Assembly (NCBI RefSeq): GCF_019279795.1
Contig: NC_056748.1
Coordinates: 609,221,136 to 609,285,135, forward strand
Direction: 5' to 3'
DNA: 64,000 nt
From: Protopterus annectens
Taxonomy: Eukaryota > Chordata > Ceratodontiformes > Protopteridae
The notes beneath the pieces are model-generated. The model had not been told where the DNA came from and searched no databases. It worked only from the letters and a program-made list of their open reading frames with translations. Position 1 is the first letter of the stretch. Every line of letters starts with the position of its first letter. This document shows, one piece after another, positions 43,866-55,039 of the stretch. The position numbers were made by a program, and so were the translations under genes.

Positions 43866-44850
43866 TCCCTCTTTCATTTATTTATGTATTGCTTTTGTTA
43901 ACTTGGGTAGTCTATCTGGGCTGTGGTAGCTCATTTTAAGTATAGGCCTGGGGAGAAAAACTTAATTTGCAAAACAGGCACTTTTATACAATAGAGGAAA
44001 ATGTAAATCCAAAGTTATAGCATGGACGTACAATAACTGCAAGGCAGCTATAATAAAGAAAATATGCAGTCAGTAAAATACAGACATTATGTATTAATGC
44101 AAGCCATATTAACGTATACAGTGAGGTTTAACATGTCAAATTACAAATTTACATTTTTGGGATTGAGAAATAAGAGAGAGGAGGTGTGAAAGTTACAAAT
44201 AGAAGCAGAGAGGAAGTGAGGAAGGGTGAGATCTGTGTATATTTAGTAGGTGATGTAGAGAAAAATAAAGTTGTAATGAAGATGAGGTAACTGTAGAAGG
44301 TAGTAATTAGGAGTTGGAATTTTGCTGGTGAAAAAACTTCTCAGGAGTAAGTAGAGACAGTAGAATTGGCAGGAAGGGAGTAGGAATAGATGGCAGCAGG
44401 AAATTTAAATTGAGAATTTTCTTTGAGGTATGTAGGGGGTGTAATGTAGGTTTCTAAGGGCCATGGTAGTCTAATCTGGAGAGATGCAAGAGCAGGGCCA
44501 GATGTTTTTGAAGTGTTGTTTTAATACGGTTTTGAATCTGGATAGTTTGATTTGTTGTCTGATGGTCAAGATAGAATTCCAGATTTTGCAGATATAATTT
44601 GTGAACAAGGACAGACCAGCAGTGTTGTGGGTTTTAGCTAGGATTAATAGGGACTTGTCTACAGAGTGGAGTGATCATGCAGGGTCCTCACTCCCTGGCT
44701 GCCAAGAATTTTACTGTAAGGTTTGTAAGATCAACTTTTCAGTTACCTGGGAGAAGCCATGTAGTGAACGATATGTCTGGGATTGCTGAAATGTAGCTAA
44801 AAGGGTGTTCAGTGAGGTTCCTAGCACTTAGTTTATATGGCAACTTTTTA
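43866..44850 (-). pseudogene. 3' fragment of the Jockey/L2-like LINE (antisense)
   Basis: The left end is homologous to 33,124-33,230: TTATTTATGTATTGC, then AGGCCTGGGGAGAAAAACTT (GGCCCGGGGAGAAAAGCTG there). The right part, 44,480-44,640, is homologous to the ORF end at 33,500-33,670. Strongly decayed. Confidence 0.65.
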
Positions 44851-44879
44851 CACTAGCCAGGGCTCAAAGGAGTGCAGTG

Positions 44880-45045
44880 CAAAACCAGCACTGTTTTTTG
44901 TAGCTTAGGCTCATAGAAGTGCTAGGCTAGCTGCTGTTGTGGGTCACTTTAAGCCTAGCCAATTTCCCATTCAAAGGTGGGAATCAAACCCTGTACCTTG
45001 GGTCTTTGAGGTAAACACCTTAGCCATTATAACACCCCCCAACCC
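44880..45045 (-). mobile_element. tRNA-derived SINE, GGCTAGGCTTAAA family
   Basis: The minus strand starts GTGTTATAATGGCTAAGGTG (A-box-like) and has GGGTTTGATTCCC (B-box-like) at tRNA spacing, then the core AATTGGCTAGGCTTAAAGTG. Shares the core with 7,115-7,288 and 46,395-46,560, but only this copy keeps the tRNA-like head. Confidence 0.62.
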
Positions 45046-46394
45046 ACCCACCCACTGGTGATAAAATTTCTGATAAGGAATAAAAAAAAAACAAGGGGGG
45101 TAAAATGAAAACATTACCTAACATTAAAATAACCTCTCCTCACAGAGCTGCTGTAATGTTGAGCATTACAGCACAGGAAGGGAGAGATCCATTATAGCAT
45201 GAAAAACTCAGCATTCTTAAAATAAAACAAATATGTATGTAATAGTTAAAGAATTAGGCAAACCAAGAAGTGCCTTAGTATACCAGACCGTTGACTAAGA
45301 AAGAAGTTGGAAAGATTAAGTTCATATGGACACATTACAGCTAAATAATGGATAAATATTTTTTAAGGAAAAAATTAAGAATTGTTGAAAATATGCAGTG
45401 TGCTGAGAAAATTACATAGTGCAAAGTATTATAATAAATGCAGGTGAACAAAAGCAACCATTTCAAAAAAATACTGATTGTTTCAGATCACCAGTATACA
45501 ACTAGAACTCCACAGCCAATTTAAAATACCTGCAAATCAAACCACTGCACCATAGCCATATGAAAAAAATCAAGCCCACATTCTTATAAACAAATTTAGT
45601 CAAACAAGTCCTAGTTCAGTCAACAAGAAGTATCAGCTTTACTAAAAAAAAATACTAAAAAGACACAGCTTCAGCTTTTTCAACAACTAAAAAAGTTCTT
45701 TCCAGCCTCTGTATATAGAGGCCTATAATTATCTGTTAGGGATAACATCTCCACTGAGACTAAAACAGCATAGGAATTGCCATCGGAACAAAGTCTGGTG
45801 CACTGTTTTAAGATTTTCAGTCTGTGAACACTCCCTCATCTTCATAACTTTCTTATAAATGGCAAATATCCACAGCAGCCCCAGAGAACAGGAAGATGTG
45901 GATGGCAAGGCTACAGTGTAACTGTTTAAAAGCAGTACTTCTTCACTCAGTAAAACTGCAGCCAGGAATCTGCAGTACCATAGCCACACTTGCAAATAAG
46001 TTCTAAAATCAAATAGTTCTGCAGGTCACAGATAAAAATCCCTTTAAAACTAGATTTAATCTTGGCAGATTGCAAATGATAGCCTGTTGATGTCCAAGTT
46101 TTGTCTATTGGCATCCATCTGCCACCCTCTTGAAACACTGGCTAAGGTGAGTTGAAAGTAATGTCAGAAGAATTGTTTGGCGAGAGAGTACATCTCGCAG
46201 GGGATACTGCTGCTGTAGAACAGGTGGCTTATCCACATAAAGTTTATCTCTGTCTATATTCATGCACAGCTTGCATCTATGCATACCACCCCCTGTACAG
46301 AGACCGCTCTTAAATGTTATGTCCCATCCATGAGTCCCCTCAAATTATTTATGATGTGATCCCAGTTATTCTAATTAGGGGTAATATGCAATTA
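45046..46394. other. intronic sequence without recognisable element
   Basis: AT-rich, no convincing ORF or repeat. Confidence 0.4.
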
Positions 46395-46560
46395 TCGACC
46401 ATGAGATTGGTGAGGCCAATCTCTAACCAGATGGGATAGGTTAATTTTAACACAAAAAGGGAAATTGGCTAGGCTTAAAATGGCCTGCAAAGGCAGCTAG
46501 CCTAGTACTTGCCTATCAAGCTTGTAGCACAATTAAAAGGACTTGTAAGTTATAAATAGA
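46395..46560 (+). mobile_element. SINE-like repeat, GGCTAGGCTTAAA family (+ strand)
   Basis: AGGTTAATTTTAACACAAAA, then ATTGGCTAGGCTTAAAATGG and CAGCTAGCCTAGTACTT match the inverse of 7,115-7,288. Confidence 0.52.
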
Positions 46561-46956
46561 TTACTTTCATGTGTACTTTATTTTAAAGCACTTACCTTCT
46601 TTTCTCATTTTAGACACATTTCTCTAACTTTTGGGGTGTTTTAAATGCCTTATTTGTGAAGCTTTTTTTGTTAAAATTGTTGAATTCAACACAGAAATTT
46701 CTTTCAGAGATGACCTTTTTAGCTCATTAGATTGTTCATGTGTTAGAAAATGGATACTTTCCAGGTGAAGGTGTAGAAAGATGTATTTTATTTTACTGAG
46801 CAATTTAAATTTAGCTTTGAAAGTTGATGCGCACTACTTGGTCTTAAGGAGCCTTTGAAAGTACATGTTCTATGTTTAAAAAAGTTTTATATGTATTAGT
46901 TTGGTATTGTCCAAAACACATGCATTATCAGTGATAAATTTGTTGTTATTTTATAG

Positions 46957-47016
46957 AACATCTAGTGACCAAATCTGCAAAAAAAGTACCTGTTGGAGCT
47001 GTCAGCATTTTCCCAG
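46957..47016 (+). CDS. WASHC2: second exon of WASH complex subunit 2 (FAM21-like)
   Basis: 60 bp, acceptor TTATTTTATAG and strong donor GTAAGA. It enters and leaves in phase 1, and its first bases AA complete a Glu codon with the last G of the exon at 4,271. It includes KKVPVGAVSIFPG, close to the human FAM21 block KKIPAGAVSVFLG as I recall it, at the same distance after the D-L-F motif. Such lysine-rich blocks are part of the unstructured tail between L-F repeats. I found no further exon to 64,000, so the next intron is at least 17 kb. Confidence 0.65.
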
Positions 47017-50000
47017 GTAAGATAGGACATTTATAAGCTATGTTAAGTTGAGAAGAATTTTAAAGTCTCATCCTGTCAGACGTCTTTAATTTGCAGAAGG
47101 GAGAGTAACATTGAAGCATACCTCTCAACTCTCCAGATTTTCTCAGAATGTCCAGATTTTTGTCTTATATTTTTGGTCTGTTCCTCATAAAATCTGTAGT
47201 TTTCTGGCAAATCACTGATGATTGAAGTAAATAAATAATGTCCCACGTCTGAGTTTCAGATTTTACAGTCTTCAAAAACATGCTTGCTAATGCAAAACCT
47301 GTTAAGTCTAGAAACTTTCTACATTTATAACAGCAATATTTACAGTGTGCCCCTATTTTTGGGCCTTTGTCCCCCCATTAATTTTGGGCTTTGTCCAGAT
47401 TTTTTGCCTTAAGAGGATGAGAGATGTGCTGTGGAGGAGCACAAAGAGTTTGGAAATATTTGCAGCTTTCCTTTTGCTTGAAATTCATTCACAGAGCAGG
47501 TGCCCTAAATGCATGTTATATAGGAAACTGTATAAAGTGAAAATACAAGCGATGTTGCTATAACGATGGTGAGTGATGGGTGTGGATTTTACTTACAGGA
47601 TTTAATTATGGTGATGTGGGGTAGAATGTCTACAGTTAAGTGAGTATGCAAAGGAAGGTGCAGTATGTTATGAAGTTAGTGGCATCTCAGATTGGGATGA
47701 AAGCTTATTATGATACTGTGAAAATACTGTGAACTTAGAAGTTTAAATTCTGTAATCATTTACCTTGTAGTAGAAGTATCATATCTTGAAGCTCATGGAT
47801 GAAGAGGTAATGAACCTTAATGATGTGGTACAGGTAGTGTTGCAGTATTTAGAAGTAAATATGGGGTCCATGGTCTTGAAACTGAAATAAAACCACTAAG
47901 CGACTAGAAATTATACAAGTGCAGGTATTTAAAATTTATTGAAAGTAATGTTAGAAGATGTGATACTAGTCTGTCCTTCAAGTTCTGGAGCTACACCAGG
48001 GATAGTGTGTGCATCTTATGAGTTGTATAAACGAAGAAACACTCGGTAAGGTATTCCCAGGAGCTAACTCAACAGTTTCCTAATCTAAGTATAAATATTT
48101 GCTAACTCAGCAGTGCCCTGAATGAAGTATGATTATTTGGACATTATACTTTGGCTCTACAGGAATGATTGTAAATGTAGACTATTGAGTTTATAGAAAA
48201 TTGTTTGCAAAATTATGACAACTTTTGTACACATGCATCTAAAATTATCAGTTCATTTAAATGAACAAGAGAGTTCACTAAAATACCTGTCTGACAAACC
48301 TGTCTTTTTAGAGTCTAGGTATGACTCAGTAAAGTTGTATATTTTTTCTTATCTTCTTAGGCTTCAAATTATTCTAACTGCAATGCTTTCAAAGTGACTG
48401 TTTTCATTTTATGTTTTTTATGGTGCAGACAAGAGCTGACCTACCAAAATAAACATGCTGTATGTTAACATTGAATTTGAGCAGAGTCTGACAAATGTAG
48501 ACTTGAAAACTGCAAGTTACTTATTTCTGCTTATCTGTACTATGTGACCACAACCATGCAGCAAGGTTCTCAGCACTTGTAAAAAGGTTGGTTGGTGGGT
48601 TCATACTTATGAAAGATACCAGAAAATAAATATTGTCAGTAGGATGGCTCCTCCTTGCAATATTCATCATTGTGGGAGTGCCATTCTCAGTGATGTTTCT
48701 TCTGAGGAATGGTATCAACAAAAGTTAGACTCACTGGCTCCATGTCATAGAGTGAGGAAGCCTTGACTGCAGCCCATGTGACCCAGGTTCAAGTAGTAAC
48801 TCAAACATTGGAGGAACTGTCAGGATAGGAGTGTAATGATGTGGGTGTAGTGCACATTTTGGGGCTTGGATCCTGACAGTAGATATCAAGTGGAGACTAG
48901 GAATCTGCCTGGATGTATCTGGCTTACAAGGGAGGTAGGCTGTTAAGGATGTACTTGTGTTAGTGAATGATATCGCCTTTTTGTCATTGAGTGTCTACCC
49001 CCTTGGGCATATGCTGAGATGTGTACAAGTATTTAAGGCAAAAATTAATTAAAATCCAGATGGGCACTTGCACTTCCAGCTGAGGCATGAGCTGAGGGAT
49101 TTTTGCCCCCCCCTCCCAAAAAAAAAAAAAAAAAAAGTTGCTTAAAAGTTAACTTTTTTGAGCACTGTTCACCCTAAGGGAAGATGAGAAGAATAATACT
49201 CTGATATTGGTCATTTTGGTGCCTCACGTGACTGGAAAAGAAGATTAAGAAGCTCTGCATTAATCATCTGGCTTTCACCCTTCAGCACATGATGACATAG
49301 TTAAAGCAATACCTGTGGATAAGTGCTTGCAGAGAGAATTTAAACAACAGAAATGGACACAAATCTGAAAAGAATGAGATAGGAGATGTAAAAGATCTCT
49401 TCTGCCCTTATGGAATATGTGCAAAGAACTATCAAAGGTTTCAGGATCTTGAAAGGAGTGTGTCTGCTCATTCTGATTATCTCTGAGCACTTGTGGGATA
49501 TTCAAAATCTGCAGTAGCAGTTAGCCAAAACAGATGCACAGCTAGACTTGACCAAAGAGCAGATGGTAGATAGATGGAGGATAGGGTCAGATGGAAGAAA
49601 ATCTGCATTTCACGTGTGTCTGAGAACTTAGAGGGTACTAACTGTGTGAAATATATTTAGGAAAGGCTAGCTGAATGGCTTGTACTTGCCTTGCATAAAG
49701 CTGATAATAGTGTCCGCAGACTTTACCTTCCTCATACCCTGAAAGAGAAAATGCGAAGACTGATATTTGTTAGAGTTGTGGATGTACTCTTTTTAAAGGA
49801 GAAGATTTTATCAAGACTCTGGGCTCTGGTAAGTTCTTAAGTGTTTGTTACAACTGTGTATGAATTCTGAACTGAAACCAGGATGAGGAAGTCCTTGTTT
49901 CACTCCACAATTAAGCTGTACCATATAAATGGGTAGAAATTCAGACTTAATTAACCTATGGCACTTTGGGTGTTCCTGCCATCAGATCCAGTTTCAGAGG

Positions 50001-50237
50001 AGGCTGTAGTGAAACTGCAGAAGCTATTTGCTTGTCTCTTGCAGTTCACTTACAGAAACACGTGAGGGAAGTAACACAGGCAAGCAACTGGCACCAGGGT
50101 CCACTCTTTCCCTCAATTTAGGAAAAGGCTAATGGATAAGTAGAGACTTGCCCAAAAAGTTGCTGGAGCAGCTCCAATGACAATTAGACAAATAATTAAA
50201 TATTTGTACACTGTGGTTTAATGGTTGTTTTTTGTAT
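47017..50237. other. intronic stretch, mostly unassigned
   Basis: No exon found. At 47,120-47,410 the sequence (CATACCTCTCAACTCTCCAG and similar blocks about T-C-C-A-G-A-T-T-T) resembles a common vertebrate DNA-transposon-type repeat but I cannot name it. At 48,725-49,136 a weak B-box-like GGTTCAAGTAG and a 19-A run (49,118-49,136) could mark an old SINE. Confidence 0.35.
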
Positions 50238-50310
50238 TACAGTAAACTCTGTTAACCAGTACCTTTGGGGATTGGTGGATGCTGGATAACTGTAGATGTT
50301 ATGTGATCCT

Positions 50311-50448
50311 ATCTCGCCTACATTCTGAATGATGGGTTCGGAGCCGATCCCTCGGCTCCGACTCGGCACGCTTATGCCAAAGAGCGAAGTCTCTTATTGG
50401 CTGAGCTTACTATATCCCAGGATGCACCACTGCCAGTCCCCCAGATCT
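50311..50448 (+). repeat. DIRS-E left inverted repeat (138 bp)
   Basis: Perfect inverse complement of 56,304-56,441. It contains a small hairpin, TCGGAGCCGA-TCCC-TCGGCTCCGA, at about 50,338-50,361. Confidence 0.92.
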
Positions 50449-50817
50449 CGTTTGCCGCTTCCCTGCAAAGACGTGGTCTCGAGCTGGCTGGGCTGAGTAG
50501 CTTTTATTAACTACTTTTTCTGTCAGTTTTTTGCTCTTTTATATCACAAAAGCCGTTTTAACGGCTATCGCTGCCTTTGTGTACGTTTGAGTTGTGAAAT
50601 TTGTTGTGTGTGATTGGGTTGAGTTTGTTTCGGCCCCCCCTTACAATCCAGGGCCTTTTCGGTCAACCTTTGTAACTGAAGCTTTTAGTGGTTTAAAGTT
50701 CCCGGTCATTACAGCTAAGGTTGTGTTTTACACTATTACTGTAAGCCTTGGGTTTTTTTTTTTTGTCACAAGAGAATCTATAGTTGTGAAATTTCCTGTC
50801 AGAAATTGTTTAACATC

Positions 50818-53140
50818 ATGTCTCAAACCCCTAGGCCTTCGGGCTTTAAAAAATGTTCTAAATGTGCTTTTAAGATGTCTGTTACTGATGACCATCTACT
50901 TTGTGTATATTGTTTAGGGGCAAAGCACTTGCAGGAGTCATGCAGCGTATGTCACGCTTTTTCCTCAAGGGTCCTCCAGGAGAGGAAAAATAAATTGATT
51001 CTCAAGGGGTTAATTAAACCCTCTTTTGAAGAAGCCTTGTCTTCCTCTCCGGCTCCTGCCAAAAAGAAAAGGGCTTCGGTTCCGACCAGTCCGTCGGATC
51101 CGACTGCCAAGAGACCTAGGCAGGCCTCTCCTTCGGCTCCAAAGACTTCGGAGCCGAGGTCGGAACGGTCTGCCTCGATGCCTCCAGTATCGACTCCTCG
51201 GGCTTCGGAGCCGATGGCTGGGGCATCGAGAGGCGGGTCACCTTCGTCGGCTCCACTGCTCGGAGCCGACAAGGGTCGCCCGCCAGACACTTCCTCCTCG
51301 GCGCGAAGTCTACCTCGGCACCGATGGAATCTGGTGTGTGTTTCCTCGGCGCCGATTCTCATCGAGTCGCCTCGAGCCGGTCCCCTAGTCCCTTGGGGCC
51401 GAGGAGAGGTCTTCTCGAACCCGTTCTGTTTCCTCTCGGTCTTGAGAATGTCGGATTCTGATATAGACAGGGTGCTCCAAAGACTGTTCCAGTCCCCAGT
51501 CTTCCAAAAATTTGTTTCGGTTCCGACCCAGTTGGCTTCGGAGCCGATGACCATGACCCACCCCATTGCCATTCCTCCTCCGACTGCTTCGCCTCCCTCG
51601 GAGCAGGTGCTCTTGAGCCGGTGGAGATCTCAGGGTCGGCTCCGACCCTTACTCCAACCCGGGCCCTCGGGTCCGAGTTTGGTACGTGGACTTCTTCGGC
51701 TGGACCCGAGGGTGATGTTTCGGGACCTATGCTTTCGGTTCGGAGCCTCCCTGTCGGTGCTTGGCTGGGACTTCCGTCTACCATCATGGCTCGGAGACCG
51801 GACACTCCCAGGATTCTGGGGTCCGGCTTTCAGGGCCATGAGGAGTGCCTTGGCCAAATCCTCTTCGCCATCTCTCCGGTTTTACCAGCACCTTCCTGGG
51901 CGTGGAGACTGGGTCTTTGGCAGTTCCCTGTCCGTAGCCAGCGGAGCCCGAGGCCTGAGGTTACCCCCAGTGGGGTTCCCTCCTCCTGAGGGTTCTTCGG
52001 AGTTGTCTTCAGAGGAACCCCAAGGAAGAGATCGTGCAAGAGGAAGCACGTGGACTCCCCCGAGTCTATTACATCGGACACTGATATGGATGATGCGGAG
52101 GGGTCCCCTAAGTCGTCCTCGGATGATGTCTCTTTTGCAGACATCTTAGAGATCCTCAAACAACGAGGCGGCTGGATATCCAAACCCCCCTCTGCGGACG
52201 AATCAGTGCTCCTCAAGGCCTTTGGATCTCAGCCCTGCGCCTCCTGGGTGTGTCCGACCTTCGACGAGCTTCTGGATTTAGTTTGTCGAAGGGCGTGGGA
52301 ACATCCGGATACCGTGGAACCAGTCCCTTCTCGTCCAAACAAATTTTTATCTGCTCCCCCCGAGAAGGAGTTCCTTACTAAAGGCGTGGCTGTAGATGCC
52401 ATGGTGGTGGCATCTGCTACACAACAGGACGTGGCAGAGGCTTCAACGTCCATCCATCCTCCTAATAAGGAGTCTAGGAGTATGGATAGGTACGGGAAGC
52501 GCACCCTGACTTCAGCGGCCTTTACCTTAAGGTCTCTGAATTATTTGGCACATTTTACCAGGCTTCAGAGGGATCTGGTCAAGGAGTTGTCAGATTCCCT
52601 CTCGGGTAACCTACCTGAGCAGCTAGCCCAGTCCGTTAGCTCTCAGTTGGCTATCCTTACGTCAATTGCTAACTCGTCCATGAGGCTCATTTCCTATGCG
52701 GCCGAAGGGGCGGGTAGAGCGGCAGGCACAGGCGTGGCTCTCGAGACAAGCCTGGCTCCGCTTGTGTCAGTTCATGGAGGCCTTCAAGTCTTCCTTCGCC
52801 GACGCTCCCTTTGATGGGTCCTCATTGTTTGGACCCAAGGTGAAAGACACCCTTACCCGCTGTGAGCAAGAGGGAAAAACGTTATCTGCCGTAGGGGCCC
52901 GTTATTCCACTCCCTTTCGGCCTTACCCCAAGGCCAAAGGAGGGGGGAAAATGTGGTTCCGAAAATCTCGCAAGTTTTTCTCCCAACAGCAGGAAGATTC
53001 CCGTCCAGAGGCAGAGGGCGGGGAAATTTTTCAGGGAGACGCCGTCCCAGAGGCGGCAGAGGGCCCCGCAATTCTGGAGACCGCGAGTCCTTTCGTGGCT
53101 CTTCAGCCTCCCACACGTCATGAGGGATTGCCCGGCTGTG
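50818..53140 (+). pseudogene. gag: DIRS-E gag (frame broken)
   Basis: ATG at 50,818 (MSQTPRPSGFKKCSKC). The N-terminal module is C-x2-C-x9-H-x2-C-x2-C-L-G-x2-H-x4-C-x2-C. A basic stretch and a Ser/Pro-rich region with repeated S-E-P triplets (51,100-51,560) follow. The frame changes between about 51,570 and 52,050, then the core runs 52,050-52,760 (AVDAMVVASATQQD, ESRSMDRYGKRTL, YAAEGAGRAAGTG). A second shift near 52,750 leads to PFDGSSLFGPKVKDTL in the frame that continues into RT. The second shift could be programmed or a mutation. Homologous to the Gag from which LAP2-alpha's C-terminal part derives. Confidence 0.82.
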
Positions 53141-54576
53141 CTGCTCCGGAGCCAGTCGGGTGTCGTTTTGCCAAGCACCTAAAAGCCTGGGAGTCAATCA
53201 CTCAGGACAGATGGGTGCTTCGGATCATTGCCGGAGGTTACACCATCCCATTCACATTCTCGCCCCCACCGTCCAAAAGAATCCCGGACCCACCACCCAG
53301 TCAAAGGGAAATGGCAGCCGCAGAAGCTTTAAAGCTGCTAGAAAAAGGAGTCATCCAACCGGTCCCCACAGACCAGATCGGATCAGGAAATTACTCCAGG
53401 TTCTTTTTAGTGCCAAAAAAGACAGGGGACTTGAGACCAATATTGGATCTCAGCAGACTGAACCAATCCGTCACGAAATCCAAATTCCGAATGGTCACGT
53501 TACAATCCATTCTCCCATTGTTGGAGAAGGATGTTTGGATGTGCTCCATAGACCTCAAGGACGCCTATTATCACATACCGATACATCAGGCGTCCAGAAG
53601 GTATCTGCGCTTCAGCCTGGGAGTCAGTCATTACCAATTTTGCGCTCTGCCCTTTGGTCTCACCACAGCCCCCAGGGTGTTCACCAAGTGTTTGGCAGTA
53701 GTGACGGCTCACCTGAGAAGTCTTGGATTCCAAGTGTTTCCCTATCTGGACGACTGGCTCCTGACTGCCACCACCAGGCATCTACTAATGGACAACCTCA
53801 AAGCCACCATCTCCCTGGGTGTTACCTTGGGGATTACATTCAATTGGTCAAAGTCTGTCTTGCTGCCCTCTCAACGCATAAAGTTCATAGGAGCAGAGAT
53901 AGACTCAAGATTGATGCGCGTCTTTCTTCCTGCCGAAAGGATCCAAACTTTACAGGGCCAAGTTCAAGCTCTGATCTCGAGATCCAAAGCCCCAGCCAGG
54001 ATGGTCCTACAGGTTCTAGGCTCAATGTCTGCCACGGTACTTTTAGTTCCTCTAGCAAGGTTACACATGAGGATTCTTCAGTGGCTCTTGTCAACTCAAT
54101 GGTCCTTTCAGGATCTTCCCCTCAATCACCACATCATGATTACGGAAGTATGCAAAAGGGACCTTCGCTGGTGGCTTCAAACATCCAACTTGGATCAGGG
54201 AAAACCCTTTGTTCTCCCCCCTCCAGTGGTTACCCTGACGACAGATGCCTCCCAGATAGGGTGGGGGGGGCATTGTCTGGGCAGGCTAGTTCAGGGCTCC
54301 TGGCTTCCGGACGAAGCTCTTCTCCACATCAACGTGTTGGAAATGAGGGCTGTACTTCTATCCCTACAGGCCTTACACAAGTTTCTTCCTCAGGGCATCA
54401 TCGCCATCCACACAGATAACATGTCGGTGGTTTGGTATCTGAACAAACAAGGAGGGACCAGATCGTATCCCCTTTGCAGAGAGGCCATGAGAGTGTGGGA
54501 ATGGGCTGTAGCTACCAACCGCTTCTTGGTAGCGACCCACATCCGGGAAAGTCAAATATATTGGCGGACAAATTAA
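52696..54576 (+). CDS. DIRS-E gag C-terminus / reverse transcriptase / RNase H ORF
   Basis: One open frame of 626 codons; the first ATG is arbitrary because Gag sequence continues upstream in another frame. Residues 20-140: Gag C-terminal part. 210-440: RT with YSRFFLVPKKTGDLRPILDL, CSIDLKDAYYHIPI, ALPFGLTTAPRVF and the catalytic box FPYLDDWLL (YLDD at residues 350-353). 515-600: RNase H with LTTDAS (Asp 517), a Glu in NVLEMRA and HTDNMS (Asp 574). It copies genomic RNA into DNA and removes the RNA strand. The frame stops at 54,576, soon after RYPLCREAMRVW-like sequence; the linker continues in the next frame (54,432-55,025). Catalytic residues look intact. Confidence 0.88.
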   Translation: MRPKGRVERQAQAWLSRQAWLRLCQFMEAFKSSFADAPFDGSSLFGPKVKDTLTRCEQEGKTLSAVGARYSTPFRPYPKAKGGGKMWFRKSRKFFSQQQEDSRPEAEGGEIFQGDAVPEAAEGPAILETASPFVALQPPTRHEGLPGCAAPEPVGCRFAKHLKAWESITQDRWVLRIIAGGYTIPFTFSPPPSKRIPDPPPSQREMAAAEALKLLEKGVIQPVPTDQIGSGNYSRFFLVPKKTGDLRPILDLSRLNQSVTKSKFRMVTLQSILPLLEKDVWMCSIDLKDAYYHIPIHQASRRYLRFSLGVSHYQFCALPFGLTTAPRVFTKCLAVVTAHLRSLGFQVFPYLDDWLLTATTRHLLMDNLKATISLGVTLGITFNWSKSVLLPSQRIKFIGAEIDSRLMRVFLPAERIQTLQGQVQALISRSKAPARMVLQVLGSMSATVLLVPLARLHMRILQWLLSTQWSFQDLPLNHHIMITEVCKRDLRWWLQTSNLDQGKPFVLPPPVVTLTTDASQIGWGGHCLGRLVQGSWLPDEALLHINVLEMRAVLLSLQALHKFLPQGIIAIHTDNMSVVWYLNKQGGTRSYPLCREAMRVWEWAVATNRFLVATHIRESQIYWRTN

Positions 54577-55025
54577 GCAGGACAATTCTCTCTCCTCACG
54601 AATGGTCTCTAAACCGCACAGTAGCAGCCCAGGTTTTCAAGAGATGGGGGACGCCATGCTGCGACCTATTTGCAACTCCACAAAACACCAAGTGCCAAAG
54701 GTTCTTCTCCTTGATTCCACATCAGGAAGTACCAGCCATGGATGCTCTAGCACAACCTTGGCCAACAGGGCTACTTTATGCCTTTCCTCCAATACCACTC
54801 CTTCCCAAAGTTATTCAAAAAGCTTCTCAACTAGGGTCTTCAATGATTCTGATTGCCCCATACTGGCCTCGTCAGATATGGTTTCCTTACCTAAAAAAGC
54901 ATGCAGTGGACGATCCGTGGACCTTAGACCTGATCCCGGATTTGCTAATCCATCAGTCGGGACATTGGCATCAGTCCCTTCAATCTCTGAAATTGACAGC
55001 TTGGCTCCTCCACTTCCAACCTTAG
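54432..55025 (+). pseudogene. DIRS-E domain after RNase H (linker / methyltransferase-like position)
   Basis: The informative part starts near 54,545: ADKLSRTILSPHEWSLN, CCDLFATPQNTKCQRFFS, AMDALAQPWPTGLLYAFPPI and LIAPYWPRQIWFP. This block follows RNase H in all DIRS copies here. DIRS elements usually encode a Dam-like methyltransferase domain around this position; I see W-P-x-x-x-W-Y/F motifs but cannot assign the fold. The frame differs from the RT frame by one shift at about 54,560. Confidence 0.7.
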
Positions 55026-55039
55026 TTAGAAGTCACACA

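Noticed and set aside
48725-49136. Possible SINE with B-box-like GGTTCAAGTAG and A-run
   Set aside because: No A box at proper spacing and no duplication; too weak to call.
50952-51572. 206-codon antisense frame in DIRS-E Gag
   Set aside because: Antisense shadow of the Ser/Pro-rich, stop-poor Gag region; no motif.
53160-54419. 419-codon frame over DIRS-E RT
   Set aside because: Overlaps the RT, which has all its catalytic motifs in the other frame; the residues look like off-frame translation (Ser/His/Pro-rich).
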